From Candidatus Bipolaricaulis sp. (GTDB taxonomy: Bacteria > Bipolaricaulota > Bipolaricaulia > Bipolaricaulales > Bipolaricaulaceae): a DNA stretch of 9,451 nt. Below the pieces are notes generated by a model, which was not told the origin of the DNA, made no database searches, and worked only from the letters and a program-made list of their open reading frames with translations. Position numbers and translations under genes: made by a program. The stretch covers positions 1-9,451 of the forward strand of contig JAGUVP010000138.1 of assembly GCA_020062805.1 (NCBI GenBank), read 5' to 3'. This document shows positions 1 to 6,813 of this stretch, in pieces; within the stretch, counting starts at the first letter, position 1; every line of letters begins with the position of its first letter.

Positions 1-1
1 C

Positions 2-364
2 GCTCAGGGCGCGCCCGCGTGGGCCAAGGCGCTCTTCTATGCGCTCGGCCTCGGCACCGCAGCATCGTTCTCCAAGCTCATCCCCCTGCTCCGGCCGAAG
101 GAGGGAGGTCTGGTCGGCGGACTCCCGGTCCTCGCCGCAGCCGTGCTGGGCCTCGGACTCGGAGGAACGGTTCTCGTCTCCGGGCTTCTCAACCTACGCG
201 CGTGGGGCGAGGCGTTCCTGATCGTGGCGGCTGGGTACGGCACGTACCTCGGGCTGCGGCGGATCCATCCCCGCCTCCCCCGGTGGGACTTCGACTGGGC
301 CGTGGTGAGCCTGCTCGTGGGAGCGGTGGGGGTCGCGGGTCTGGTCACGCTAGGTTGGCTGTAG
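2..364 (+). CDS. Proton antiporter-like membrane subunit (MrpD/NuoN-type), C-terminal part
   Basis: The frame is open from the left edge to the TAG at 362-364, so only about 120 C-terminal residues are present and the start lies outside the window. The visible part is hydrophobic, with about three membrane helices. It is recognised by its likeness to the next gene: the stretch KALFYALGLGTAASFSKLIP matches KGLIVALSVGTAAAFSKVLP at residues 375-394 of that protein, including the FSK lysine. Proteins of this family (MrpA/MrpD, NuoL/M/N and the antiporter subunits of membrane-bound hydrogenases) move H+ or Na+ through the membrane arm of respiratory or antiporter complexes. The stop lies 33 bases before the next start, as expected in one operon. 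Whether the complex is an Mrp antiporter, a hydrogenase or a complex I relative cannot be decided from this fragment. Confidence 0.85.
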   Translation, partial: AQGAPAWAKALFYALGLGTAASFSKLIPLLRPKEGGLVGGLPVLAAAVLGLGLGGTVLVSGLLNLRAWGEAFLIVAAGYGTYLGLRRIHPRLPRWDFDWAVVSLLVGAVGVAGLVTLGWL

Positions 365-397
365 GGCGATGGGATTCCACACGCAGAAGGGGATCTC

Positions 398-1861
398 GTG
401 ACCGCGGCCCTGGCAGGGGTCCTCCTCTACCTCGGCCTGGGGGTGGCCGGGATCCTCGGCGCGGGAAGGCTGGCCGCGCTCCTCGCGATGATCGGAGCGT
501 GGGGCTCGCTCCTGTCCTGGGCGCCGGGGTTCTCCGTCGAGGTGCTGGGAGGCTCCCCGTGGGGGATCCCCCTCGCCGGGGACACCCTCGCCGTCGCGTT
601 CTGGGCGTTGGCTCCCCTCGTGCACGCCGCGGTGTGGTGGCACGAGCGGCACCGTTCCACCACTTTTCACGGCCTGGTCACGCTGCTCGTGGGCACGTGT
701 CTGGCCGCCGTCCTCTCGCGAGACTTGTTCAACCTGTACGTTCTGCTCGATCTCGGCTCCCTCCTCTCCGTGGTTCTCATCTCCTACGACCGGAAGCCGC
801 GGGCCACGTGGGCGGCGCTCCGCTACCTCCTCCTCTCCGCGTTGGGGATGCTCGTCTACCTTCTCGGAATCGGGCTCGTGTACGGCGAACTCGGTACCCT
901 ATCCCTCGTCCGGATCGCGGAGATCGCTCCCAACCTCTCCCATCCCCCTCTCGCGGTGGGTGTGAGCCTCCTCGTCATGGGGGCAGCCGTGAAGGCAGGC
1001 GTGTTCCTGTTCGGGTTGTGGCTGCCGCCCGCCCACGGCCACGCCCCGACCGGCGTATCCGTGATCCTGTCCTCGGTGGTGGCGAAGATGGGCGTGGTCG
1101 CGCTGGCCCGCCTCGCCGAGGCGTTTCCCATTGGGCTGATCCTCGCTGTTCTCGGCCTGTTCACCGGTCTGGGAGGAATGATCTACGCTCTGTGGGAACC
1201 GGACCTCAAGGTGTTCCTTGCGTTCTCGACCGTTTCGCAGCTCGGCTACATGCTGATCGGGTTCGGGGTGGGGGGCGCGGCGGCGTTCGGGGCGACGCTG
1301 TTCCTCATCGCCCACGGGCTGTACAAGGGCCTGTTGTTCCTGGCCGCCGGCGCGGCGATCGAGGAACGGGGTGAGCGGACCTTCGACCAACTCGCGGGAA
1401 ACCTCTCGTGGGGAGTGGCCTTAGGGCTGGCGGTGGGGAGTTGGGCGATTGTCGGGCTTCCCCCGCTGGCCGGTTTCGCTGCCAAGGGCGCCCTGTCGGC
1501 AGGCCTTTCCCCTCTTGCCAAAGGGTTGATCGTGGCCCTCTCCGTGGGCACAGCGGCGGCGTTCTCCAAGGTCCTCCCGCTCCTGCGCTCCCGCGGCCCG
1601 AAACGGGGCGCGGAGGCAGGGGTGGTGGGCCTTATCCTGGCACTGAGCGCGTTCGGCGCGTGGGGGTTCTTCTTCGTGCCCACGGTGCGCAACCCGTGGG
1701 AGTGGGCGATCGTCGGGGCTACCCTCGTCGCGGGCTATGGGGTGCACCGCATCGTGCGGAGCGCGAGTCCGGTTCTGCCCAGGCTCAAGCTGGCCAACGG
1801 GATGGTCGCCGTGCTATTGGCAGTGGCTGCTTTGGCAGCGGGGACCCTTCTCCTGGGGTGA
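398..1861 (+). CDS. Proton-conducting antiporter subunit, MrpD/NuoM/NuoN-type, 487 aa
   Basis: This is a complete polytopic membrane protein of the usual family length (about 480-500 residues). The GTG start at 398 follows a purine-rich AGAAGGGGA. The family's ion-path residues are recognisable: K199 in AAVKAGVFLFGLWLPPAHG (TM7 lysine), K230 in SSVVAKMGVVAL (TM8), DLKVFLAFSTVSQLGYM at 269-285, H306 and K310 in IAHGLYKGLLF, and K363 in GLPPLAGFAAKGAL (TM12). The TM5 position that is normally glutamate appears to be D118, in LFNLYVLLDLGSLLSVVL. The protein would couple ion or redox energy to H+ or Na+ transport as part of a multi-subunit complex in the cytoplasmic membrane. Its neighbour upstream is a paralogue, as in Mrp (A/D) and complex I (L/M/N) clusters. 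The exact complex is unknown because the other subunits lie outside the window. Confidence 0.93.
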   Translation: MTAALAGVLLYLGLGVAGILGAGRLAALLAMIGAWGSLLSWAPGFSVEVLGGSPWGIPLAGDTLAVAFWALAPLVHAAVWWHERHRSTTFHGLVTLLVGTCLAAVLSRDLFNLYVLLDLGSLLSVVLISYDRKPRATWAALRYLLLSALGMLVYLLGIGLVYGELGTLSLVRIAEIAPNLSHPPLAVGVSLLVMGAAVKAGVFLFGLWLPPAHGHAPTGVSVILSSVVAKMGVVALARLAEAFPIGLILAVLGLFTGLGGMIYALWEPDLKVFLAFSTVSQLGYMLIGFGVGGAAAFGATLFLIAHGLYKGLLFLAAGAAIEERGERTFDQLAGNLSWGVALGLAVGSWAIVGLPPLAGFAAKGALSAGLSPLAKGLIVALSVGTAAAFSKVLPLLRSRGPKRGAEAGVVGLILALSAFGAWGFFFVPTVRNPWEWAIVGATLVAGYGVHRIVRSASPVLPRLKLANGMVAVLLAVAALAAGTLLLG

Positions 1862-1878
1862 GGCTTCGGTGACGCGGT

Positions 1879-1907
1879 TTGGGCCGCCGGTTGCGAGTCG
1901 CTACAAT
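1879..1907 (+). promoter_or_regulatory. Possible sigma-70-like promoter for the 51-aa membrane protein
   Basis: A good -10 box TACAAT at 1902-1907 lies 18 bases before the ATG at 1926. A weak -35 candidate, TTGGGC at 1879-1884, stands 17 bases upstream of it. In such GC-rich surroundings TACAAT stands out. Transcription from it would give a very short leader holding the Shine-Dalgarno site. It would let the small gene be expressed apart from the antiporter genes. The weak -35 box keeps this tentative. Confidence 0.4.
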
Positions 1908-1925
1908 GGGCGGCAAGGAGGGAAC

Positions 1926-2081
1926 ATGTCAGAGGGGAAGACACGGGTGAAGGGCGAGTTCGCGGGGATGTTCTGGTTCGCGGGTTGGCTGTTCACGCTG
2001 GCGTTCACGAAGCTCCTGTGGTGGCAGGCGATCCTCGCGCTTGTGATCTGGCCGTACTACCTCGGAGTGCGGCTGCGGTAG
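1926..2081 (+). CDS. Small two-helix membrane protein, 51 aa, unknown function
   Basis: The ATG at 1926 is preceded by a strong Shine-Dalgarno site AAGGAGG at 1915-1921, four bases away, which decides the start over the upstream in-frame ATG at 1737 inside the antiporter gene. The product has a charged N-terminus (MSEGKTRVKGEF) and then two hydrophobic stretches, roughly residues 13-31 and 33-47. These are rich in Trp and Phe and separated by a lysine at residue 29, so it probably forms a membrane hairpin. It ends in a basic GVRLR tail. I do not recognise the family. It follows the antiporter gene by 64 bases on the same strand and may be an accessory subunit of that complex, or an independent small membrane protein using the promoter noted at 1879-1907. 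Confidence 0.75.
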   Translation: MSEGKTRVKGEFAGMFWFAGWLFTLAFTKLLWWQAILALVIWPYYLGVRLR

Positions 2082-2109
2082 AACTCCGGCGAGTAGAGAA
2101 AAGGAGACC

Positions 2110-2136
2110 CACGGGGATGCTTGCTGGATCCCCGTG
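2110..2136 (+). repeat. 9-bp perfect inverted repeat (stem-loop), possible terminator or translational control
   Basis: CACGGGGAT at 2110-2118 is the exact reverse complement of ATCCCCGTG at 2128-2136, with a 9-base loop GCTTGCTGG. It lies 28 bases after the stop of the 51-aa protein. No T-run follows it, so it is not a textbook intrinsic terminator. An AAGGAG motif at 2101-2106 stands just before the stem. The only start codons near it, ATG 2117 and TTG 2121, lie within the stem or loop, so the structure could also restrain translation of what follows. Confidence 0.6.
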
Positions 2137-2318
2137 TCGTGGTCTACGCCCTGGTCCACTACCTTGGAACGGGGCCGCGTCTTGAGCTCCCGCCCGATCT
2201 GATCGCGTTCTCCGAACGCGGAACGGGGGAAGGCTCGTCTGGTGGTCCGGGCGACTCGAGCAGCAGCCCTCCACCGCGCCGTCCGAAAGACGGCCAGGAA
2301 CGGGGAGGTTCTCAGTGA
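2121..2318 (+). CDS. Doubtful small protein, 65 aa, overlapping the next gene by four bases
   Basis: This open frame begins at TTG 2121 and ends at TGA 2316-2318, overlapping the GTG start of the next gene (sequence GTGA). The N-terminal half, DPRVVVYALVHYLGTG and the following ELPPDLIAF, has a pattern plausible for a folded segment. The rest (GTGEGSSGGPGDSSSSPPPR) is low-complexity and probably disordered. In favour are the stop/start overlap, typical of coupled genes, and an AAGGAG site at 2101-2106. Against it, that site is 14 bases from the TTG, the TTG sits in the loop of an inverted repeat, and an ATG at 2117 in another frame is better spaced but gives only 22 codons. I recognise no family. 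Confidence 0.4.
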   Translation: MLDPRVVVYALVHYLGTGPRLELPPDLIAFSERGTGEGSSGGPGDSSSSPPPRRPKDGQERGGSQ

Positions 2319-3256
2319 CCCCTCAGCTAGTCGCCGATCGAGAGGGGACAGGGCTGGTTGAACACATGGCAGAGCGGGTCGACCGGTCGCGCAAGCATGG
2401 CAGGAAGCGCCTCCCCCAAGACAACTGCGTACTGCCTCATACCGCCGAGCAACTCATCCGGAGGATCGTCAAGGCTACTGCAGACGGAAGCCGTACCTGG
2501 GCAGAGGCCAACAATGAGGTGGCTAGAAGCCTGCACGTGGACCGATCAACCGTTGTGAGAATGGTCCGGCGACTGTGCGAGGTGGGGATCTTGACCCCAG
2601 TCGAGACCCGGGGCGGGCGAGGTCGCGTCTCGATGTACGCCGTCGACCGTTCCCTTGCCGAGGAGGCGCTGCGCTCGCGGCGCTGGCCGGTCGACGCACC
2701 AAACCAGCGCACGGGAGAGGCGCAAGAAGAGGGGCAGAAAGCGGGGCAATGGGAGGAACCGGCGCAGCGAATGCCCCCCTTTCACGAGGACGCATCGTCC
2801 GATCATGTACCTCCAGGCGATGCTCACCGCGATCACGACTTGAACAGCGATCGAGTCCCTGGTGGGTACTCCTTCCTTGGCGGCCTGGATCCGTCGGTGT
2901 TGGCTGGCCTAAGTGCGAGGTACGGGATCCCTGTTGCCCCTCTTTCACACACGGGCATCCGTGAGTGGCGGGAGGCTCAGTCCGCGGACGTCCGTCGAGC
3001 GGCTGCCGCGACATCCATCGAGGCTGTGCTCGTTGTAGCCGCAGGTCTGCTGGACGGGTGGAGAGCGGCGATGGTCGCTGCGCTTGTGAGCACCCCGCTC
3101 GCCATCGCCTACGTGTTCTCATCGGACAAGGAGGAGGCCGCCGGGCCGGCTGCAGACCCAGACACCCCAACACCTGAGGGGGAGTCCATGTCCCCGTCCC
3201 ACATCGACCCGCTATTCCAAGCCCTTGCCGGTTCCGCCCCGCGTCCTTTCCGCTGA
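2315..3256 (+). CDS. Winged-helix protein with probable C-terminal membrane segments, 313 aa, unknown function
   Basis: The GTG start at 2315 is well supported by GGGGAGG at 2302-2308, six bases upstream. Residues about 41-111 look like a winged-helix DNA-binding domain. A helix-turn-helix lies at about 66-94 (NNEVARSLHVDRSTVVRMVR, then LCEVGILT), and a basic wing follows (TRGGRGRVSMYAV, 98-110). Residues about 121-185 are a charged, low-complexity linker rich in Glu, Gln, His and Asp. Residues about 229-269 hold two hydrophobic stretches, TSIEAVLVVAAGLL and AAMVAALVSTPLAIAYVF, which could span or associate with the membrane. An acidic, proline-rich tail ends the protein. The layout suggests a membrane-tethered regulator or a replication/partition protein, but I do not recognise a named family. 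It converges on the transporter operon and may be unrelated to it. Confidence 0.72.
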   Translation: MTPQLVADREGTGLVEHMAERVDRSRKHGRKRLPQDNCVLPHTAEQLIRRIVKATADGSRTWAEANNEVARSLHVDRSTVVRMVRRLCEVGILTPVETRGGRGRVSMYAVDRSLAEEALRSRRWPVDAPNQRTGEAQEEGQKAGQWEEPAQRMPPFHEDASSDHVPPGDAHRDHDLNSDRVPGGYSFLGGLDPSVLAGLSARYGIPVAPLSHTGIREWREAQSADVRRAAAATSIEAVLVVAAGLLDGWRAAMVAALVSTPLAIAYVFSSDKEEAAGPAADPDTPTPEGESMSPSHIDPLFQALAGSAPRPFR

Positions 3257-3475
3257 TGCCCGCAATGCCCGAAACCGAGCGCAAGGGAATCCCTCTGCGG
3301 GGCGGCTCCTGGTGGGAACAGGGTACCGCTCCGCGGACGCCGACCTGCGGCTTGCCTGTGCGCGGCATCTCTCGGCCGCTCCGGACGATTCCCGATAGGA
3401 GCCTGCCCAATAAGCAAGCCGCGCCAATGCCCCCTATTCCTCTTTTGATCTGCGTACGCCACCGGGTGAGGCAAG

Positions 3476-3530
3476 AGACCAGGATTCGGGGAGGACCGAA
3501 GACCGGAGAATCCGCACTGTGGCCTGGTCT
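3476..3530. repeat. Nested inverted repeats in the convergent intergenic gap
   Basis: AGACCAGG at 3476-3483 pairs exactly with CCTGGTCT at 3523-3530. Within it GGATTC at 3482-3487 pairs with GAATCC at 3508-3513. The two stems share the GG, so in RNA they would stack as a 12-base arm with one unpaired bulge, or compete. The gap 3257-3617 lies between two convergent genes and holds no convincing gene, so a role in ending transcription from either side is likely. No T-run follows the element on either strand, so a classical intrinsic terminator is not shown. Confidence 0.45.
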
Positions 3531-3547
3531 AGCCCTGCAGGTAGACC

Positions 3548-3585
3548 GGCCTGTGAGGACAGGTCAGGACCTCTCGTCACAGAGG
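3548..3585 (-). terminator. Two small stem-loops downstream of the transporter operon
   Basis: These lie 33-70 bases beyond the stop of the last transporter gene on the minus strand. CCTCT at 3570-3574 pairs with AGAGG at 3581-3585 around a 6-base loop. GGCCTGT at 3548-3554 pairs with ACAGGTC at 3559-3565 (one G-T pair) around a 4-base loop. Neither is followed by a T-run. Position rather than sequence suggests transcript-end structures. Confidence 0.3.
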
Positions 3586-3617
3586 GCTGCCGTCGCGGAC
3601 GCTCGCGAGCAGGATCT

Positions 3618-4457
3618 TCAGACCTGTAGCTTCGGGTCAGTGACATCGCGAATGCCGTCCCCAAGCATGTTTAGCGAGAGGACCGTGATCAGGATAGCGA
3701 GGCCAGGGAAGATCGATAGCCATGGAGAGAAGGTCACAAACTGGACTCCATCTTTGATCATGTTCCCCCATGTCGGTGTTGGGGGCGAGATCCCGAGGCC
3801 GATGAAGCTGAGGCTTGCCTCGTAGATTATGGCTGTTCCTGTCCACAGAGTGCCCATGACAAGCACTTCACCAAGGATGTTCGGCAGCAGATGGCAGATG
3901 ACGATTCTGGAGCCACGGGAGCCAATCGACCTGGCAGCCGCCACGAAGTCCCTCTCGCGTAACACCAGCGTTGGTCCGTAGGCAACTCGGGCGAAGCGTG
4001 GCGTTAGCACGATGCCTATTGTGACAATCAGCTTGACTAGGCCTGGACCGAGAATGGCCATGACCATCAGTCCTGTGATCAGGCCAGGGAAGGACAACAG
4101 GACATCAACTCCCCTCATGATCGCGAGGTCCAGCAGCCCGCCTCTGTACCCTGCGATCAGGCCTAGTGATGTGCCGAGGCACATGCCAATCCCGACGGCG
4201 GAAAGCCCTACAGCGAGGCTCACCCGACCCCCCCAGAGAATCCGAGAGAGAGTATCTCTTCCGTACCGGTCGGTGCCGAGAGGGTGTCTGCCTCCGGGGG
4301 AAGCAAGGTAGTTCCTGGCGTCCATCGCAAACGGATCGTGGGGTGCGATGAACGGCGCCAGGATCGTCACAAGAGCAACCAGAACAGCTGTGCATCCCCC
4401 AAGAAGAGCGCTCTTGTTTTTCGTGAACGTTGCCCACGTTCTGCCCCTGGTGCGCAT
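3618..4457 (-). CDS. ABC transporter permease, DppC/OppC type, 279 aa
   Basis: This is the second membrane subunit of a peptide/nickel/opine-type ABC importer. Family marks in order: an N-terminal membrane helix (about residues 17-38), the DppC-specific segment HPLGTDRYGRDTLSRILWGG (58-77), the cytoplasmic EAA loop that docks on the ATPase (FVAAARSIGSRGSRIVICHL, 171-190, then LPN), ASLSFIGLGISPPTPTWGNM (214-233) and the C-terminal NMLGDGIRDVTDPK (263-276). Five or six helices and 279 residues are normal. The ATG at 4457 overlaps the TGA of the upstream permease by one base (TGATG), and a GAGGT site sits seven bases upstream inside that gene, so the two are translationally coupled. It is the last gene of the operon; no ATPase gene follows. 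Confidence 0.96.
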   Translation of the reverse strand: MRTRGRTWATFTKNKSALLGGCTAVLVALVTILAPFIAPHDPFAMDARNYLASPGGRHPLGTDRYGRDTLSRILWGGRVSLAVGLSAVGIGMCLGTSLGLIAGYRGGLLDLAIMRGVDVLLSFPGLITGLMVMAILGPGLVKLIVTIGIVLTPRFARVAYGPTLVLRERDFVAAARSIGSRGSRIVICHLLPNILGEVLVMGTLWTGTAIIYEASLSFIGLGISPPTPTWGNMIKDGVQFVTFSPWLSIFPGLAILITVLSLNMLGDGIRDVTDPKLQV

Positions 4458-5410
4458 CAGTCGTACCTCACTCGTGGGTCGATGAACCCGTAGACCACAT
4501 CGACAACAGCGTTCACGATTGCGACGATCGCTGCGTAGACAACCATCACAGACTGAATGGTGGTGTAGTCTCGGCGCTGCGTGGCATCAACCATCAACTT
4601 GCCGAGGCCAGGCCGGGAGAAGACGATCTCTGTCATCACGGAACTTCCGATCAGTACGATCACATAGACGCTGACCACAGAGATCGTCGGGACGAGTGCG
4701 TTCCTGAGGGCGTGTCGCGAGAGCACAGCCACTTCTGCTAGCCCCTTCGCCCTTGCCGTTCTCAGGAAGTCCTCCTGAAGAACGTTGAGCATCGCTGAGC
4801 GAGCACTTCTAGTTACGTAAGCCATCATCAGGAGTCCCAGAGAGAGCGCAGGGAGGAAGAGGTGGCGCAGAACGTCCCCCAGATCACCCGGGTTACCGGC
4901 ACCGACTACGGGGAAGATCTTCCAGTGCACCCCAAAGAGAAGCATCAGCAGAATCCCGACGTAGAACCCAGGCACAGAAAGCCCTGCCAACGATATCGTT
5001 CTCGACAGGTAGTCCATCAGTGTGTTCCTCCTCAGGGCGCTCAAGATCCCCAAGGGCAGGCCAGCCACCAACCCAATCACCATTCCTGCCAACGTTAGAG
5101 CGATCGTATGCGGGAGAGCTCTCGCCACCTGAGCTGACACCGGTGCTCCGGTAACGAGCGAACTGCCAAGATCCCCTTGCGCCAATCGGCCAATGAAGTC
5201 GACGTACTGACGCCAAAGCGGCTGATTGAGTCCCATCTTCGCTCTAAGAGCCTCGACCGCCTCTCGCGTGGCGAAATCCCCGAGGATTGCCACAGCCGGG
5301 TCGCCAGGCGCGAAACGAAGCAGGAGGAACACGCATGTTGCCACGACGAGCACGGTCGGGACAACGAGAAGAGCGCGTCTGACTACGAAGGCGATCATCC
5401 CTCTCCGCAC
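4457..5410 (-). CDS. ABC transporter permease, DppB/OppB type, 317 aa
   Basis: This is the first membrane subunit of the same importer. Visible marks are the N-terminal helix (residues 9-31), the family-typical RFAPGDPA (32-39), MGLNQPLWRQYVDFIG (59-74), the EAA loop DFLRTARAKGLAEVAVLSRH (214-233, continuing ALRNALVPTI), and the C-terminal FSRPGLGKLMVDATQRRDY (264-282), followed by a last helix and a DPRVRYD tail. The length is normal for DppB. The GTG at 5410 is taken as start. An ATG at 5398, four codons on and preceded closely by GGAG, is a realistic alternative. The gap to the upstream MmgE/PrpD gene is 41 bases. Substrate choice is set by the binding protein encoded upstream, not by this subunit. 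Confidence 0.96.
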   Translation of the reverse strand: MRRGMIAFVVRRALLVVPTVLVVATCVFLLLRFAPGDPAVAILGDFATREAVEALRAKMGLNQPLWRQYVDFIGRLAQGDLGSSLVTGAPVSAQVARALPHTIALTLAGMVIGLVAGLPLGILSALRRNTLMDYLSRTISLAGLSVPGFYVGILLMLLFGVHWKIFPVVGAGNPGDLGDVLRHLFLPALSLGLLMMAYVTRSARSAMLNVLQEDFLRTARAKGLAEVAVLSRHALRNALVPTISVVSVYVIVLIGSSVMTEIVFSRPGLGKLMVDATQRRDYTTIQSVMVVYAAIVAIVNAVVDVVYGFIDPRVRYD

Positions 5411-5451
5411 CTCAAGAGAGCTTCACGTTGACCATGAACCACAGAGCCTCC

Positions 5452-6813
5452 TCACTCTCCGCGCAGTGGACCCGTTATGTCCGATAGATCCTCTGCACTC
5501 TCAGCCTGAAGCACCGCGCGCACGATACGTCCCTGTTGCTCACTACTCACCTTGCCGTACGTTGCGAGTTCCCGGAACTTGGCAAGGATCGCCTCTAGGT
5601 CCATAGGATTCCCTGGACTCCCCTTGGGAACATCGACTCGTGCGGCGAACCGGGCTCCATCGCGCAGTGTGACAGTGACTTCCGCAGGGATCGCCTCCGG
5701 GAACAGGGCATCGAACTCCGCTCGGTGCTCTATCCGAACTCTCTCAGCTACATGAAGGATCGCGGGGTTGTCCAGCTGTGACTCCGTCAGCTCGTGTACT
5801 GACACACTGCCCAACGCAAGGGCTGCCCCTATGGTGAACGGGATGCTGAACTGCGCAGACTCCACCGTTCTCGGCCTAATGTAGGAGAGCAGACCAGCTC
5901 GTGCAAAAGTCGATACGCAGACTGCGGCAACATCCTCGCCGGCGATGTCCCACCGTCTCTTCAACTCGAGTGCGGCATCGACTGCGGGATGAGTCCATCT
6001 GCAGCTCGGATATGGTTTGAAGTACACATCTCGTATCCGGAAGACAACGCCAAGATCGTCACACGCGTCCTCTTGGATCCCTCTCAGCAGCGTAGGCCCG
6101 GAGAAGCCTTGCTGCGCGAGAAGAGATGCCGAAACGCCTGCATTGGAACCCCAGCCGACGCACTCTTTCGTCATCGGCCAGTTCTCCCCCTCTCTAAGTA
6201 TCTTTGGCGGGGCTGCTGGGGCGGAACTGGATGCTATGCCGAGCGCGGCCGTCATCTTCGCCTCGTCCAGCCCAAGGATCTTGCCACAGGCCGCAGCGGC
6301 ACCCACACTTCCCCAGTGCCCGGATCCTCTGAGAACCCCACTGCTGGAGAAGAGCGCTGCTCCGATCCGGATAGCGGTTTCGTAGCCGCAGACCAGAGAC
6401 TCCACCAACCGCGAACCGGATGCTCCGGTCGACTCAGCGACGGCTAGAGCGGCCGGGATGATGACCGCTCCGGGGTGCCCTGTTGCCTGCCGGTGCCCAT
6501 CATCTGCATCGAGAGCTGAGGCCATCACTCCGTTCCCGAATGCCGCATTCTGAACCAGAACGCGCCTTGAGCACCCCGTCAAGGAGGCTTCGCCTTCCTG
6601 GACTCCGCGGCCAGCGTAGTCCCGGGCGATGCGCCCCGTCCTTGTCTGGGCACCCGCGATCATGCATCCCAGAGCATCCAGCAGACACACCTTCGCCTTG
6701 GACACAGCATCGCCGGGAACGTCCTGTAGATCGAAATGACAGAGGAAGCGAGCAAACTGCGACAGATCGCCTATCGGCAGCGCCTCACGTGGTTCGTAAC
6801 TGGCGGCTCTCAC
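5452..6813 (-). CDS. MmgE/PrpD family protein (dehydratase, decarboxylase or epimerase), 453 aa
   Basis: The family includes 2-methylcitrate dehydratase (PrpD), cis-aconitate decarboxylase and iminodisuccinate epimerase. All act on small di- or tricarboxylates and are cytoplasmic. Visible family marks: DALGCMIAG (46-54), LDADDGHRQATGHPGAV (101-117) with the Asp/His cluster of the active site, YETAIRIG (144-151), HWGSVGAAAACGKILGLD (166-183), MTKECVGWGSNAG (214-226) with K216, and FKPYPSCRWTHPAVDA (265-280) with K266. The length is typical. The GTG at 6813 follows GGAGG at 6824-6828, ten bases upstream. The DGHR...GHPG form, and its place in an operon with an opine dehydrogenase homologue and a dipeptide-type importer, favour an epimerase or lyase of an iminodicarboxylate over propionate metabolism. 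No prpB or prpC is present. The substrate is inferred, not shown. Confidence 0.92.
   Translation of the reverse strand: MRAASYEPREALPIGDLSQFARFLCHFDLQDVPGDAVSKAKVCLLDALGCMIAGAQTRTGRIARDYAGRGVQEGEASLTGCSRRVLVQNAAFGNGVMASALDADDGHRQATGHPGAVIIPAALAVAESTGASGSRLVESLVCGYETAIRIGAALFSSSGVLRGSGHWGSVGAAAACGKILGLDEAKMTAALGIASSSAPAAPPKILREGENWPMTKECVGWGSNAGVSASLLAQQGFSGPTLLRGIQEDACDDLGVVFRIRDVYFKPYPSCRWTHPAVDAALELKRRWDIAGEDVAAVCVSTFARAGLLSYIRPRTVESAQFSIPFTIGAALALGSVSVHELTESQLDNPAILHVAERVRIEHRAEFDALFPEAIPAEVTVTLRDGARFAARVDVPKGSPGNPMDLEAILAKFRELATYGKVSSEQQGRIVRAVLQAESAEDLSDITGPLRGE

Noticed and set aside
19..1374. Long plus-strand open frame of 451 codons across both antiporter genes
   Set aside because: Its product is an Arg/Pro/Gly-rich chain with no domain. 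It runs through two genuine membrane-protein genes in another frame, as expected of GC-rich DNA lacking stop codons.
2523..3410. Minus-strand open frame of 295 codons opposite the winged-helix gene
   Set aside because: It is Arg/Pro-rich without recognisable motifs, and the plus-strand gene has a well-placed ribosome site and a clear HTH pattern.
3257..3617. Possible tRNA or att site in the convergent gap, prompted by GGATTCGGGG and GAATCC
   Set aside because: No acceptor, D or anticodon arm can be drawn around it and no CCA-like end or duplicated core was found.
3256..3825. Plus-strand frame of 189 codons beginning at an ATG that overlaps the stop of the winged-helix gene (TGATG)
   Set aside because: The stop/start overlap is tempting, but the last third is antisense to the DppC permease gene and the peptide shows no folded pattern or motif.
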